DNA from: a bacterium
GTDB lineage: Bacteria > Electryoneota > Electryoneia > Electryoneales > Electryoneaceae
Direction of reading: 5' to 3'
Length of the DNA: 64,000 nucleotides
Assembly (NCBI GenBank): GCA_020444265.1
Contig: JAHLLH010000003.1
Span: 434,001 to 498,000 of the forward strand
Made by a program: the position numbers and the translations under genes. Position 1 is the stretch's first letter. The number at the start of each line of letters is the position of its first letter. The notes under the pieces were generated by a model, which made no database searches, had not been told where the DNA came from, and saw only the letters and a list, made by a program, of their open reading frames with translations. This document shows positions 10,635 to 20,926 of this stretch, one piece after another.

Positions 10635-12113
10635 ATGAGTTCAGTGCGCAAAGTTTTTGTGGCGTTGCTTCTGGTCATGGTGGCCAGCGGTGCCGCATTT
10701 GCGACCGATGTCACCTTCCAGGTGAACATGTCCTTCCAGGAGACCCTGGGGACTTTTAACCCTGCGGAAGACATGGTTGTTGTTCGTGGTACATTCAATG
10801 AATGGGGCGGAAATGCTGAAGAAGTAACCGATCAGGGCGATGGCATCTATGCGGGTACCTTCGACATTACCCCTGGCGACCACAACTACAAGTTCGTGAT
10901 CGTTGCAGCTGGTGGCGATTCCTGGGAAGATATCGATGATCGTGCTGTCACGGTTGGTGATGAAGCGATGACCCTGGACCTCGTCTGGTTCGAAAACCAG
11001 GAACCTGTCGAGCAGACCAGTGTTGAACTTCTTTTCCAGGTTGACATGCAGGTTCAGATCCTGAACGGCACGTTTGACCCAGAGAATCACCAGGTCGTCG
11101 TCCGTGGCTCCCATCCCAGCATTGGTGATTGGGGCGGCGCGGTTGCGGTCCTCGAGCGTGAGACCGGTTCTGATGTTTACTCCGCATGGATCGAGTTTGC
11201 TGATGTCGCAATCGGCACGGCCATTGAGTACAAGTACGTTATCGTGCCGGATGCTGGTGACGATGTATGGGAGTCCAGCCCCAACCGTTCCTTCACCCCG
11301 ACTGGTGAAGAAGAGGATAGCGATGAGAACGGCTTTGGCGAAATCGTGACCGACGTGGTCTACTTTGCCAATGTTTCCGCTGATGACATCCTTACGTCCG
11401 ACCTGATGGTCCACTTCCTCGTCAACGTCCGTCCGGCTTTCTACAAGCTGGCCGACCCGGACAGCAGCATCATCGACGTCCAGACCCAGGACGAAATCAC
11501 TGAGATTACTGAAGTGAACGTCGCTGGTTTCTTCAACAACTGGCCGTGGGGCGGTTTTGATGCCGAACACATCCTGGCTGACGATGGCGCTGGTGTCGAC
11601 GAGACAGCGGGTGATACCATTTACAGCAAGGACGTTCAGTTCTTCGCGGGTGACCCGAAGGAATTGATCTTCAAGTTTGGTCTGAATGGCTATGATGTGG
11701 AAGCAGGCGTTGAAGCGAACCATCGTGTAATGCTTGACGTCGAAACTGCGCCGTACGTCATTTATGCCGTCTTCGGCACCAACGGTACCCTGTATGATCC
11801 GTACCTCGGCCTGGTCAGTGTTGATCCGCAGGAAAACAACACCATGCCCGAGCGCTTCAGCCTCGACCAGAACTACCCGAACCCGTTCAACCCGACCACC
11901 ACGGTTGGCTTCTCCCTGCCAGAGGCGGGTGAATTCATGCTGACGGTCTTCAATGTGAACGGTCAGGTCGTTTCCCTCGAGAACCTCGGTCACATGCAGG
12001 CGGGCCAGTACACCGCGACGATCGATGGCAGCAAGCTCTCCAGCGGCACCTACTTCTACACGCTGCAGGGCAATGGCTACATCGCGACACGGAAGATGAC
12101 CCTGCTTAAGTAA
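10635..12113 (+). CDS. Secreted protein with tandem starch-binding-like modules
   Basis: A 492-residue exported protein with a strong ribosome binding site (AGGAGAG) and a signal peptide ending AAFA. It contains three related beta-sandwich modules of the CBM20/CBM48-like E-set class: residues about 25-120 (VTFQVNMSF...RGTFNEWGG), about 133-245 (LLFQVDMQV...), and about 255-390 (HFLVNV...FFNNWPWGG). Aromatic tryptophans of the FNEWGG and WPWGG type are typical of glycan-binding faces. The final 85 residues are a type IX-style sorting domain (FSLDQNYPNPFNPTTTVGF ... RKMTLLK). No catalytic domain is visible. Most likely it is a surface glycan-binding protein comparable in role, not in sequence, to SusE/SusF. 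It precedes the GH13 genes and is followed by a strong hairpin. Confidence 0.82.
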   Translation: MSSVRKVFVALLLVMVASGAAFATDVTFQVNMSFQETLGTFNPAEDMVVVRGTFNEWGGNAEEVTDQGDGIYAGTFDITPGDHNYKFVIVAAGGDSWEDIDDRAVTVGDEAMTLDLVWFENQEPVEQTSVELLFQVDMQVQILNGTFDPENHQVVVRGSHPSIGDWGGAVAVLERETGSDVYSAWIEFADVAIGTAIEYKYVIVPDAGDDVWESSPNRSFTPTGEEEDSDENGFGEIVTDVVYFANVSADDILTSDLMVHFLVNVRPAFYKLADPDSSIIDVQTQDEITEITEVNVAGFFNNWPWGGFDAEHILADDGAGVDETAGDTIYSKDVQFFAGDPKELIFKFGLNGYDVEAGVEANHRVMLDVETAPYVIYAVFGTNGTLYDPYLGLVSVDPQENNTMPERFSLDQNYPNPFNPTTTVGFSLPEAGEFMLTVFNVNGQVVSLENLGHMQAGQYTATIDGSKLSSGTYFYTLQGNGYIATRKMTLLK

Positions 12114-12163
12114 GCACGGATCATACGGAACGTTTGTTTTCCGATGTTCCTTATTCTCGCATG

Positions 12164-12190
12164 AGAAGGGGGAGGCTTCCTCCCCCTTCT
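12164..12190 (+). terminator. Strong hairpin after the starch-binding protein gene
   Basis: A perfect 12-bp stem (AGAAGGGGGAGG with its complement) closes on a three-base loop about 50 bases after the stop codon at 12113. The following bases are TGTGTGTC rather than a T run, so it may act as a terminator, a processing block or an mRNA 3' stabiliser for this probably abundant transcript. Confidence 0.65.
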
Positions 12191-12320
12191 TGTGTGTCAT
12201 GACGGATCGTAGGTTAGCAGGTCATATCGAGCATTTATTCCCACAAGTTGGGGCTGGTGCGCAACAAGTCTGGACACTGTGTTACCCATGCAGTGACCGC
12301 TACAAAGGAACGGGGGAAAG

Positions 12321-13700
12321 ATGAAAGTCAGGATGCGGTTTGTCATGAGTGCATGGCTTACAGGGATGCTGCTCACAACCATGCTCGGCTGTCAGTCAAC
12401 CCCAAAAAACGGGATGGAGGATGATGTGACTGCACGCTGGTACTATGGGCAGCCTCTTTATGAGGCCTACGTGCGATCTTTCACCCCCGAAGGAACCTTT
12501 GCGGCGTTCAATGAGAACCTGGATAGAATCAAATTGCTCGGAGTGGACAACATCTGGTTGATGCCGATTCACCCACTGGGAGAGCTTGGCAGGAAAGGCA
12601 GCCTCGGCAGCCCTTATTCCGTCCATGACTATTTCGAAACCAATCCTGAATTTGGTAGCAAAGAGGAATTTCAGGCGCTGGTCGACAGTGTCCACGCCAA
12701 GGATATGCACATCATCCTCGATATGGTGATGAATCACAGTGCGAATGACCACAAGGAAATGGGAGCGCATCCCGAATGGTATATGCGGGATGAGAAAGGC
12801 AATTTTTTCCGCGAAGTCGAGGATTGGTCTGACATCACGGACTGGGATTTTGACAATCCTGAAACCGTGGACTACCTGACAGGCGTCCTCGAATATTGGG
12901 TACGTGAGTTTGATGTAGATGGCTACCGATGTGATGTGGCGGGTATGGTCCCCCGTGAGTTTTGGGAACACGTGATACCGCGTCTGAAAGCAATCAAACC
13001 AGATGTCTACATGCTGGCAGAATGGGAAGAGCCGTGGATTCTGGATGCAGGCTTCAATTCAGCCTATGACTGGACCCTCTACCACAGGATGAAGGACCAT
13101 GCAGCTGGGAAAATTGATGTCGACAGCCTGTGGACGGTGATCGAGGCGACTGAAGCTGCGTATGGCGAGCACAAATTGCCGTTACGCTTTGTCGAGAACC
13201 ATGATGAGCAGCGGTCTGCAAAGGTGTTTGGTTATCCCGATGTCATGCCCTACGCCAATCTCATTTTCACGTTGCCCGGCATTCCGTTGATTTACAACGG
13301 TCAAGAGGCTGGAGCGAAAACAAAACCCAGCTTGTTCGAGCGTGAACCGATCAAATGGGAAACCACCGCCTCCGGTGGCTACATGCATCTCTATCATAAC
13401 CTCATTAAAATGAGGAAAGAGAACGTTTCGCTGCTGACAGGGGACCTGGTCCGTGTTCACTGCAACACCGAAGGTGCCATGGTTTTTCTTCGCAGGGCCA
13501 AGCAGCAACAAGCGTTGGTTGCAATCAACTTCACGGGGGATGAAGTGACGGCAACCTTCCCAGTTAAAGACTTGCAGGGATTGTTCGTGAGTGGACTGGA
13601 AGAGATGGGTGCGATCGAGGGTGAGACTGCTGCATTGACCATCAAACCCTACCAGGGCCGTTATCTCTTCAGCCGACCGAAAACCAGTAATGCTGAGTAA
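12321..13700 (+). CDS. GH13 alpha-amylase-family lipoprotein
   Basis: Glycoside hydrolase family 13 enzyme of 459 residues, predicted to be lipid-anchored: the signal peptide ends in TTMLGC, a slightly atypical lipobox. The TIM-barrel shows all catalytic signatures: nucleophile Asp205 in DGYRCDVA, acid/base Glu234 in MLAEWEEP and Asp295 in FVENHDE. The barrel begins at WYYGQPLYEAYVRSF, and a short C-terminal beta domain follows. Family members of this shape hydrolyse or transglycosylate alpha-1,4-glucans such as maltodextrins; the exact specificity is not readable. GGGGGAAAG before the ATG is the ribosome binding site. The gene sits between the starch-binding protein gene and the larger GH13 gene. 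Confidence 0.9.
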   Translation: MKVRMRFVMSAWLTGMLLTTMLGCQSTPKNGMEDDVTARWYYGQPLYEAYVRSFTPEGTFAAFNENLDRIKLLGVDNIWLMPIHPLGELGRKGSLGSPYSVHDYFETNPEFGSKEEFQALVDSVHAKDMHIILDMVMNHSANDHKEMGAHPEWYMRDEKGNFFREVEDWSDITDWDFDNPETVDYLTGVLEYWVREFDVDGYRCDVAGMVPREFWEHVIPRLKAIKPDVYMLAEWEEPWILDAGFNSAYDWTLYHRMKDHAAGKIDVDSLWTVIEATEAAYGEHKLPLRFVENHDEQRSAKVFGYPDVMPYANLIFTLPGIPLIYNGQEAGAKTKPSLFEREPIKWETTASGGYMHLYHNLIKMRKENVSLLTGDLVRVHCNTEGAMVFLRRAKQQQALVAINFTGDEVTATFPVKDLQGLFVSGLEEMGAIEGETAALTIKPYQGRYLFSRPKTSNAE

Positions 13701-13748
13701 CAGATTGTTGCGTCCCCACGCATCCCAACCCGCAAGGAAGGATTGAAG

Positions 13749-16700
13749 ATGAGCCGCCCGAAGATCTACCTCGCCTCACTACTGCTATTCACGTTGCTGC
13801 CCGCCGTAGTATTGGCGCAGTCAGCGACATGGGATCCGACCAACCCGGATCCAGGCGACGTGGTGACCATCACGTACGATGCCAACATTGGAACGATCCC
13901 CGCTTCGACATCCTCGCTCAAGCTGCACTGGGGAATAAACCAGAGCAGTCAGGGAAACTGGGAGCAGCCGCCAGAGTCAATCTGGCCGGAGGGGTCGGTT
14001 CCCTGGAGCGATAACCTTGCGGTGCAGAGCCCGATGGTGGACCAGGGGGAAGGGGTGTGGCAGATCTCGATCAGCACCCATGAGGAGATCGAAACTCTCC
14101 ATTTCGTGGTGACCAACGGGACCGCTTGGGACAATAACAGCGAATCGAACTGGAATATTAATTTCGGGGATGAACCACCGCCCCCGACCTGGACCACGCA
14201 TCGTTTTGTCTACGATAGCCGTAGCGCTTTTGCGCAGTATAGACCTGAAGATATTCCCTCGATCTACGCAGCTGGAGAGTTCAATGAGTGGAACACCTCT
14301 GCAACCCCTCTTGCCGGGCCTGACAGCCGTGGTGTTTACTCGGCGGAGGTGCAGGTTCCTACTGGTGACAACTCCTACAAGTTTGTGATCAACGATCAGG
14401 GAAACACGATTTGGATGCAGGATCCGGACAATCCTTTGGACGATGGTACGGAGTACGGCAATTCCTATTTTTATGCTGAGCGCGATACGATTCCCTGGGG
14501 CACGATCCGTGAGCCACATGAGAACGCCGTCTTTCCACAAGGTGATCCGATCCTTGTAGAGGGACGGGCTCGCCGTGCGGACGATGATGTCGCCCTCGAA
14601 TCTGCTGAGCTGACCATCGATGGTGATGCGCTCGATGTGCAGAACTTCACCTTCGATGCAGTCACGGGTGAATTTTCTGCAGAACTGCTTACGGAGGATT
14701 CATTCGGCTCGTTCCGAATGGAATTGACGGTAACCGATACAGAAGATCGTGTCGGAAGTACGGATGTCGTGTTCGGTGTCAATGATGACTCGCATGGTTT
14801 CATTGCGGTCGATCGGCTTTGGGATGCGACCGGATCGGGCGAGTATATGCCACCAGGAGAAGATGGACCACCGGATCTCCGCCGCATGACCATTAGCAGT
14901 GTAGCCGAAGGCGATTCCCTTCGTTTCCAGACCTTGATTGCGAACCACAGCACGGACACCCGCTTGCTGATCCAGATCAACAGCCATATTTCGCTACCTT
15001 TTGTTGCTTCACCCCTGGCGGCGACTGAGATCAGCAGCCCCGAATGGAATGGACGTGGGGTCCAGATGCTGCTAGCGGACCCGGAAGCGGAGGATCTCGA
15101 CCCGAACCGTCACAACGTACTCGCCACACAGCGCATGCCGCTCGTGACTCAGGATGTGCTCGATGTGCGCGCAGCAGTCGACTTTACCGTAGCTGTGGCG
15201 GATATCGAAGCTGTCCTCGGTTCCTACAGCGGTGAGTGGTACTATTCAGCTTATACGTTCCTTGAGGGTCCGGAAGGGACGGTGGATGGTAGCTGGGAAG
15301 TTGATGCAGAGCATGGTGGTAGTGTCGATATCAATGACCCAGATGGCTTCGACGTGCTCTTCACCGATGACCTCTATATGCAGCAGACCCTCTTCGCCAA
15401 CTGGACCAATACCCATCATTCGACGATTGATAATGTCGGTCGTGGATTCGCCGCCATCCTGCCGAGTGCAATTGGTCCGGATGTAGGCAACGATGCTCCG
15501 TCTGTCAGCTTCATTACACGTAGCACGAGCACGGTTCGCGATACAAAAACCCTCTACATGTACTCACCCGACCCCTCGCTGATTATTCGTATTGATCACA
15601 CCTGGGATGAGGGTTCAACAACCTACACCACGGCGGGGAACAACGGTCAGTTTACTCGCGATGTGACCTTGCATCCAGGGAACAACGACTTCCAGATGTG
15701 GACGGTTGCCGAAGGGGATACTTCCTTCTCTTCGGTGATCAGCATTTTCCACAAAACCCCGCAGGCGCCGGATGTGGTGATGAACGGTTCGGTGGATGGG
15801 AGTACGATTACGCTGGATGCTTCCAGCAGCACCGACCCGCAGGAGCAGGAGATCAGCTATAGCTGGACTCCCGACCCAGACAACCCCGCCGTCGTCAGCC
15901 TGACAGGGATGGACAGCCCAACCGCCACCTTCCAGATGCCTGAATTGGATGGAGAGTACTACTTCGACCTTGTCCTCGAGGACAGCGAAGGAAACCAGGG
16001 GAAGGGACGTACGTTCGTGACTGTCGAGGATGGCATCGCTACCCCCTTCGATCTCAACATGAACGCCAGATGGGTGCAGGATGCCATTGTCTACGAAATC
16101 TTCGTTCGCTCGTACAATACGAACCATCAGATCAGTGCGGTGACCGCCGATTTGGATCGTATTGCCGAGCTGGGAGTGACCGCGATCTGGTTCATGCCCA
16201 TCTTCCCAGGCCCCACGACCCATGGCTATGCCATTACCGACTACCGGGAGATTGAGGAGGATTACGGTGACCTCGATGATTTCGCTGAACTTGTTGAGGA
16301 AGCGCACGCTCGGGGTATAAAGGTGGTCCTCGATCTCGTGATTAACCACACAGCGATTGAGCACCCATGGATGCAGGATGCAATCGCTATGGGCGAAGCT
16401 TCCAACACGTACGATTACTACGATCGTGATGCCAATGGCGATCATACCTATTACTACGACTGGTATACGTTGCCAAACCTCAACTTTGACAATCCCGATG
16501 TCTGGGACTATTTCCTCGAAACGAGCAAGTGGTGGGTTGAGAATTATAACGTTGACGGCTACCGTTGTGATGTCGCCTGGGGGGTGCAGGAACGTGACCC
16601 TGATTTCTGGGTAGAATGGCGCCGTCAGCTCAAGACGATCAAGCCAGAGATCTACCTGCTGGGCGAAGCAGATGCCACCGATTTCGCGATCCTCAATAAT

Positions 16701-17684
16701 CGTTTCGATTCGGCGTATGACTGGCCCTTGCACCATGCGGACCGCAACAGCTTCGTCAACCTCTTCAGCAATACGACCGTCGTAGGATTGCACAGCCGCA
16801 TCACCAACATGGGTTTCCCCTTCCCGGACTACAGATTCCCCTTCCGCTTTATGGAAAACCATGATGAGGGCCGGTATCGTGCGAGCCATTCACTGACTGA
16901 AACCGGCATGGCTGCCACCATGCTGTTGACCATTCCCGGCGTCCCGATGATCTATGCGGGTCAGGAAGTGGGGGAACAGACTCAACGTGATCCAATCAAC
17001 TGGTCGCAGGATGACGAAGGTCTCTTGGGTCACTACAAAACGTTGATTGAAGCACGACGCCGTCTGCCATCAATGAGTGACCCTGAGCAGATCAACCTGC
17101 CGAACGATCAGAACGGCGATATTTACAGCTATGGTCGCTATGCTGCGGGAGAACATCCGGTCTTTGTCGCGCTGAATATCGATGATCAGCCACATATGGC
17201 CACCATCGACCTCAGTGGGCAGGAGTGGGGAATTCAGCCTGATGAGACCTATTACGTTAGCGAACTGCTGACCCGAACCTCAACCGAGGTTCTTGGGTCG
17301 GAGCTGGACAGCTGGACGGTCGATCTTCCGATCTATGGTGACCGTGTCTTTGTTATTTCAGACACCCTTTTCGAGGTTTCCGCGCCCGAAGAACGTGCTC
17401 AGCCCCTCGAGTGGTCGCTGGATGCCAACTATCCGAACCCGTTTAACCCGAGCACCACGATCCGTTATACAGTTCCCCAGACTGCGAACGTCAAGCTGGC
17501 GGTCTACAACCTGCTGGGGCAGCGTGTGGCAACGCTGGTGGATGGAAATCGGATGGCAGGACGTCATTCAGTGGTCTGGAATGGTACCAGCCTGGGTGGG
17601 CTGCCGGTGGCTTCCGGCCTCTATTTTTACACCCTCGAGGGGGATGGTTTTGTCCAGACTCGCAAGATGCTGCTGGTGAAGTAA
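13749..17684 (+). CDS. Modular secreted GH13 enzyme with starch-binding modules and sorting tail
   Basis: Extracellular alpha-glucan-acting enzyme of about 1311 residues. In order: signal peptide (ending VVLAQ), an N-terminal beta-sandwich like CBM25/26, a CBM48-like E-set module (residues about 150-250, AAGEFNEWNTSATPL), Ig/PKD-like and linker modules, and a GH13 barrel from about residue 770. The catalytic residues are Asp941 (GYRCDVAW), Glu973 (LLGEADA) and Asp1039 (FMENHDEGR). An all-beta C-domain follows, and a type IX-type sorting domain (ANYPNPFNPSTTIRY ... RKMLLVK) ends the protein. ATG at 13749 is preferred to the in-frame TTG at 13743 because GGAAGGA lies six bases ahead. The paired FNEW-type modules suggest binding to insoluble starch or glycogen. 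Two hairpins follow the stop. Confidence 0.9.
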   Translation: MSRPKIYLASLLLFTLLPAVVLAQSATWDPTNPDPGDVVTITYDANIGTIPASTSSLKLHWGINQSSQGNWEQPPESIWPEGSVPWSDNLAVQSPMVDQGEGVWQISISTHEEIETLHFVVTNGTAWDNNSESNWNINFGDEPPPPTWTTHRFVYDSRSAFAQYRPEDIPSIYAAGEFNEWNTSATPLAGPDSRGVYSAEVQVPTGDNSYKFVINDQGNTIWMQDPDNPLDDGTEYGNSYFYAERDTIPWGTIREPHENAVFPQGDPILVEGRARRADDDVALESAELTIDGDALDVQNFTFDAVTGEFSAELLTEDSFGSFRMELTVTDTEDRVGSTDVVFGVNDDSHGFIAVDRLWDATGSGEYMPPGEDGPPDLRRMTISSVAEGDSLRFQTLIANHSTDTRLLIQINSHISLPFVASPLAATEISSPEWNGRGVQMLLADPEAEDLDPNRHNVLATQRMPLVTQDVLDVRAAVDFTVAVADIEAVLGSYSGEWYYSAYTFLEGPEGTVDGSWEVDAEHGGSVDINDPDGFDVLFTDDLYMQQTLFANWTNTHHSTIDNVGRGFAAILPSAIGPDVGNDAPSVSFITRSTSTVRDTKTLYMYSPDPSLIIRIDHTWDEGSTTYTTAGNNGQFTRDVTLHPGNNDFQMWTVAEGDTSFSSVISIFHKTPQAPDVVMNGSVDGSTITLDASSSTDPQEQEISYSWTPDPDNPAVVSLTGMDSPTATFQMPELDGEYYFDLVLEDSEGNQGKGRTFVTVEDGIATPFDLNMNARWVQDAIVYEIFVRSYNTNHQISAVTADLDRIAELGVTAIWFMPIFPGPTTHGYAITDYREIEEDYGDLDDFAELVEEAHARGIKVVLDLVINHTAIEHPWMQDAIAMGEASNTYDYYDRDANGDHTYYYDWYTLPNLNFDNPDVWDYFLETSKWWVENYNVDGYRCDVAWGVQERDPDFWVEWRRQLKTIKPEIYLLGEADATDFAILNNRFDSAYDWPLHHADRNSFVNLFSNTTVVGLHSRITNMGFPFPDYRFPFRFMENHDEGRYRASHSLTETGMAATMLLTIPGVPMIYAGQEVGEQTQRDPINWSQDDEGLLGHYKTLIEARRRLPSMSDPEQINLPNDQNGDIYSYGRYAAGEHPVFVALNIDDQPHMATIDLSGQEWGIQPDETYYVSELLTRTSTEVLGSELDSWTVDLPIYGDRVFVISDTLFEVSAPEERAQPLEWSLDANYPNPFNPSTTIRYTVPQTANVKLAVYNLLGQRVATLVDGNRMAGRHSVVWNGTSLGGLPVASGLYFYTLEGDGFVQTRKMLLVK

Positions 17685-17709
17685 GTTCTGGTTTGAGTAG
17701 CGAACGTGC

Positions 17710-17732
17710 CCCGGCTTGGCTAGCAAGCCGGG
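17710..17732 (+). terminator. First of two hairpins after the large GH13 gene
   Basis: A nine-base perfect stem (CCCGGCTTG with CAAGCCGGG) around a five-base loop is followed by TTTC. It lies about 25 bases after the stop codon. Its outer bases and the GGGTTTC edge recur in other gaps of this window (27937-27965, 28697-28722, 28863-28888), so it is both a terminator candidate and a member of a possible repeat family. Confidence 0.6.
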
Positions 17733-17751
17733 TTTCAGTAAAGCAATAACA

Positions 17752-17779
17752 GTTCTGGCCCGGTTTTCCGGGCCAGAAC
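17752..17779 (+). terminator. Second hairpin after the large GH13 gene
   Basis: A perfect 12-bp stem (GTTCTGGCCCGG with its complement) around a TTTT loop lies 20 bases after the first hairpin and 42 bases before the next start codon. No T run follows. It probably separates the GH13 transcript from the debranching-enzyme transcript. Confidence 0.55.
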
Positions 17780-17821
17780 CCCAGCTTGTATTATCACAGC
17801 CGATCCAACCGAGGAGGAGTG

Positions 17822-20800
17822 GTGGGACGTCGATGGTTTAGCGCCACAGTTGCAGGAATGATCCTTCTTGGAGGCAGTATGGTATCTGCTGGTGAAGTCA
17901 GACATCTTCTCGCCGCTGAGTACACCTCTGCCTATCTCGATTCCATGGCTATTGATCTCGAACCGGGCAGTGATCGTCCTTATCTCTTCAGTGGCACTGG
18001 AACTTCCTTCTTCTATGGCACTACCAAAACCGTCGCCGACGAAGGATGGATGGGCTTGCACTGGGGAGACCGTGAGCTGATCGACGATTGGATACTCACC
18101 TTCAATGGTGTCCCCTTGGACCGTGCCAAAGCAGAGGTCAGTGTCCGACCACATGTCGTCAGCTTCCGATGGGACAAGGGAGTTGTGCTGACCATCATGC
18201 CGATGGGGAAGGAAAGGGATGATCTACGATTCTCCATCTCCGGTGGCGACAAAACGGATACCTTTTCCCTCTTCTTTGTTTTCCCTGCGCATCTGACAGC
18301 CTCGACCCAGAAACAGAACAAGTCGCACGGCTATTACCCGATTCTCCTCTCTGCTGAAGAGGATACAGTTGGTATCGCGATTTGCAGTGACAGCTTCTTC
18401 TCGCCAGTTAACATGCAGCCCCTGGCAACGGGGGAGAGCGGGAACCGGCACCTCGTGGGTAAGGCGATCCACGGTGGGATGTTCCAAGGCCCAACCGCCC
18501 AGGTGACTTTGGTCTATGGCAATTCGTATCCGGCGCTCGTTTCACGTTGGCAGGAGTTACGCGGAGCGCACCCTAAAGCGAGGAGCGAACGCAGCGAGTG
18601 GCTGCTGTCCGAGATCAACCGTAGCCCTTTCCGTTGTGAGGATGAACGCATCAACAAGGCACTCGCCTGGGCGAAGGTGTCGATGGCGCAGCTATGGGCC
18701 GAGGATGAGACCCTGATCTATGCTGGTCTGCCTTGGTTCAACGAAGGCTGGGCACGCGACACCTTCATCACCCTGCCCGGTGCGGCGCTTGTTTTGGGCA
18801 AGGACAAGCGGGCAAAGGCAGTCCTTGAACGATTCGCCAAGTGGCAGAATGTTGATCCGGAATCTTCGGATTACGGACGGATGCCGAACCGTGCCCGCCC
18901 GGATGAGGTTATCTACAACACCGCAGACGGTACACCCTGGTTTGTGCGTGAACTGTATGAATACGGCCTCTATACGGGTGACATTGAATTATGGCGTGAG
19001 ATGATGAAGCCGGGTGGTGTGGTGGAACGTTCCATTGAGGGGACCATCGAGTACCACACGGATGATTACGGTTTCCTTACTCATGGCGAAGCGGACAGCT
19101 GGATGGACGCCCGCGGCCCGGAAGGTGCCTGGTCCCCTCGTGGGGATCGTGCAATTGAAATCCAGGCTCTCTGGCTGACCCAGCTCGAAGCAGCGGTTGC
19201 GATGGCTGAGGCGGTGGGGGGTGGATCCGGGACGGATCCACGTGTCACCCGTTGGTCGCTCTTGGCCGACGAACTTCGTGGTCGTCTACCTGGTGCCTTT
19301 CTTCGCCCTGATAGCCTTGGTCTCTGGGATCATCTACTTCCCGATGGCTCTCCGAACGAGCAGTTGCGCCCGAACCAGCTCTTTGCGGTAACCGTCCCCT
19401 TCGAACCGATCTACGGTCCTTCTATCGAGAACCGTGTGGTGAAGACTGTGAAAGATTCCATGGTCTACCATTGGGGTGTTGCCAGCCTTGCGCAGAGTGA
19501 CAACGAGTTCCACCCGTACCACGAGACGGCCGAATACCCGAAGGATGCCGCTTATCACAACGGTACGGTTTGGACGTGGTTGTCCGGTCCCTACAAGAGT
19601 GCCTCCAGGCAGGGGTGGGCAATTGCCAGCAACGAAATCGACCAGATCCTCGACTGGGGGCTGCCCGGCAGCCTGAGTGAGAATCTTGATGCCGTTCCTC
19701 GTGACGGTGCCGAATGGCCCCGGACAAGCGGAACCATCACCCAAGCTTGGTCCCTATCCGAATTTCTGCGGACATGGTACCAGGATTACATCGGTCTGAA
19801 CCCAGTCACAGGTACCTCTGATAAACAATCGGGACCACATTGGTCCTTCGACCCACATATCCCGCTCGACTGGGGTTCCTTTGAAACCCGAATCGACCTA
19901 CAGCCTGGAGTATCTCAACTCCTGGTATCGATGGACATTCGACCGGACTCGGTCATCTTTGGATTTGTCCTCGATGGGGATCGCCCCGGGAAAACGCCTT
20001 CCATGCTGACTTTACGGCCTTTCCTGGATGCTCAACCGAAGGATGGATCGTGGACGGTCGACCCTGTCGAGTTGATCTCTGGCGATTTGCCGAGCCGTCG
20101 AGTTGAGCTCCGCTACAAACGCAGTGGCTCAACGAACATCCTCATTCAGGGCTCGGATGGTCGCAAACATGAGATCACCAGCTTCCTCAGTGGTGAAGAG
20201 GACAAACCCTTCCTCAAGCCAGAGGTTCGTGAAGGCTTGAAAGCCCTTGCCCCGCCATCGTGGCTGCTACTGGATGGTCGCCTCGTGAAAATGGAGGACC
20301 GGGAAGCAGAGATCATTGTGGACATGGATGATCCAGAGGGGGATGATTCCGGGTATGGCTACCCGACTGATGCTCTTTTCGCAGATGGCATCCTCGATCT
20401 GACCAGCATCACCATGACCAGCAATGGTGCTTTCGCCCATTTCAACTTGCGTTTCCGTAACCTGATCGATCCGGGCTGGCACGATGCTTATGGTTTCCAG
20501 CTGACCTACGCGACCCTTGCGATTCGCACCGGTGAGAAGGGTTCGACTACCACTCGCGAGGTCGGGGCCAACAGCGGTTACAAGCTACCTCGAAACATGG
20601 CGGCGGATCGTTTTGTTGATGTCGGTGGCGGTCTGAACATTCGGGATGCATCCGGCGAGACCATTGCACAGTACGTCCCGAACGATCCACGTTACCCTCT
20701 GGGTGATGTCGCGTCCGCGACTGTTTCCTTCAACATCCCGCTTGACTTGATTGGTGGCGATTCGCACGAGTGGAAAATCACTGTATTGGTCGGCGCACAG

Positions 20801-20923
20801 GATGATCATGGCGGAGCAGGCATCGGCGAGTTCCGCAATGTGTCGGAGACGGGTGGACGATGGGAAGGTTCCGGCGGCGGTCCGGACGAGCATAACGTAT
20901 ACGACATTCTTGAAGTGAACTAG
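17822..20923 (+). CDS. Secreted glycogen-debranching-type (GH133-like) enzyme with glucodextranase C-terminal module
   Basis: An exported enzyme of about 1033 residues. The start is GTG at 17822, just after AGGAGGAG; an in-frame TTG at 17786 overlaps a hairpin and is rejected. A signal peptide (ending MVSAG) leads into an N-terminal supersandwich domain. An (alpha/alpha)6 barrel typical of amylo-alpha-1,6-glucosidase/glucoamylase-like enzymes follows (LIYAGLPWFNEGWARDTFITLPG, YNTADGTPWFVRELYEYG, ADSWMDARG, YHNGTVWTWLSGPY). The last 220 residues match the glucodextranase C-terminal module (DPEGDDSGYGYPTDALF ... FDLT-like strand). Expected activity is removal of alpha-1,6-linked glucose from branched or limit dextrins. 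Unlike cytoplasmic debranching enzymes it is exported but has no sorting tail, so a periplasmic place is likely. Confidence 0.82.
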   Translation: MGRRWFSATVAGMILLGGSMVSAGEVRHLLAAEYTSAYLDSMAIDLEPGSDRPYLFSGTGTSFFYGTTKTVADEGWMGLHWGDRELIDDWILTFNGVPLDRAKAEVSVRPHVVSFRWDKGVVLTIMPMGKERDDLRFSISGGDKTDTFSLFFVFPAHLTASTQKQNKSHGYYPILLSAEEDTVGIAICSDSFFSPVNMQPLATGESGNRHLVGKAIHGGMFQGPTAQVTLVYGNSYPALVSRWQELRGAHPKARSERSEWLLSEINRSPFRCEDERINKALAWAKVSMAQLWAEDETLIYAGLPWFNEGWARDTFITLPGAALVLGKDKRAKAVLERFAKWQNVDPESSDYGRMPNRARPDEVIYNTADGTPWFVRELYEYGLYTGDIELWREMMKPGGVVERSIEGTIEYHTDDYGFLTHGEADSWMDARGPEGAWSPRGDRAIEIQALWLTQLEAAVAMAEAVGGGSGTDPRVTRWSLLADELRGRLPGAFLRPDSLGLWDHLLPDGSPNEQLRPNQLFAVTVPFEPIYGPSIENRVVKTVKDSMVYHWGVASLAQSDNEFHPYHETAEYPKDAAYHNGTVWTWLSGPYKSASRQGWAIASNEIDQILDWGLPGSLSENLDAVPRDGAEWPRTSGTITQAWSLSEFLRTWYQDYIGLNPVTGTSDKQSGPHWSFDPHIPLDWGSFETRIDLQPGVSQLLVSMDIRPDSVIFGFVLDGDRPGKTPSMLTLRPFLDAQPKDGSWTVDPVELISGDLPSRRVELRYKRSGSTNILIQGSDGRKHEITSFLSGEEDKPFLKPEVREGLKALAPPSWLLLDGRLVKMEDREAEIIVDMDDPEGDDSGYGYPTDALFADGILDLTSITMTSNGAFAHFNLRFRNLIDPGWHDAYGFQLTYATLAIRTGEKGSTTTREVGANSGYKLPRNMAADRFVDVGGGLNIRDASGETIAQYVPNDPRYPLGDVASATVSFNIPLDLIGGDSHEWKITVLVGAQDDHGGAGIGEFRNVSETGGRWEGSGGGPDEHNVYDILEVN

Positions 20924-20926
20924 GTG

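Noticed and set aside
10641-12200. 519-residue minus-strand frame opposite the starch-binding protein gene
   Set aside because: The plus-strand protein has a signal peptide, module repeats and a sorting tail; the minus frame is a codon-bias shadow with no recognisable domains.
15615-16889. 424-residue minus-strand frame inside the large GH13 gene
   Set aside because: It lies opposite the GH13 catalytic domain with intact catalytic residues; no start site or domain supports it.
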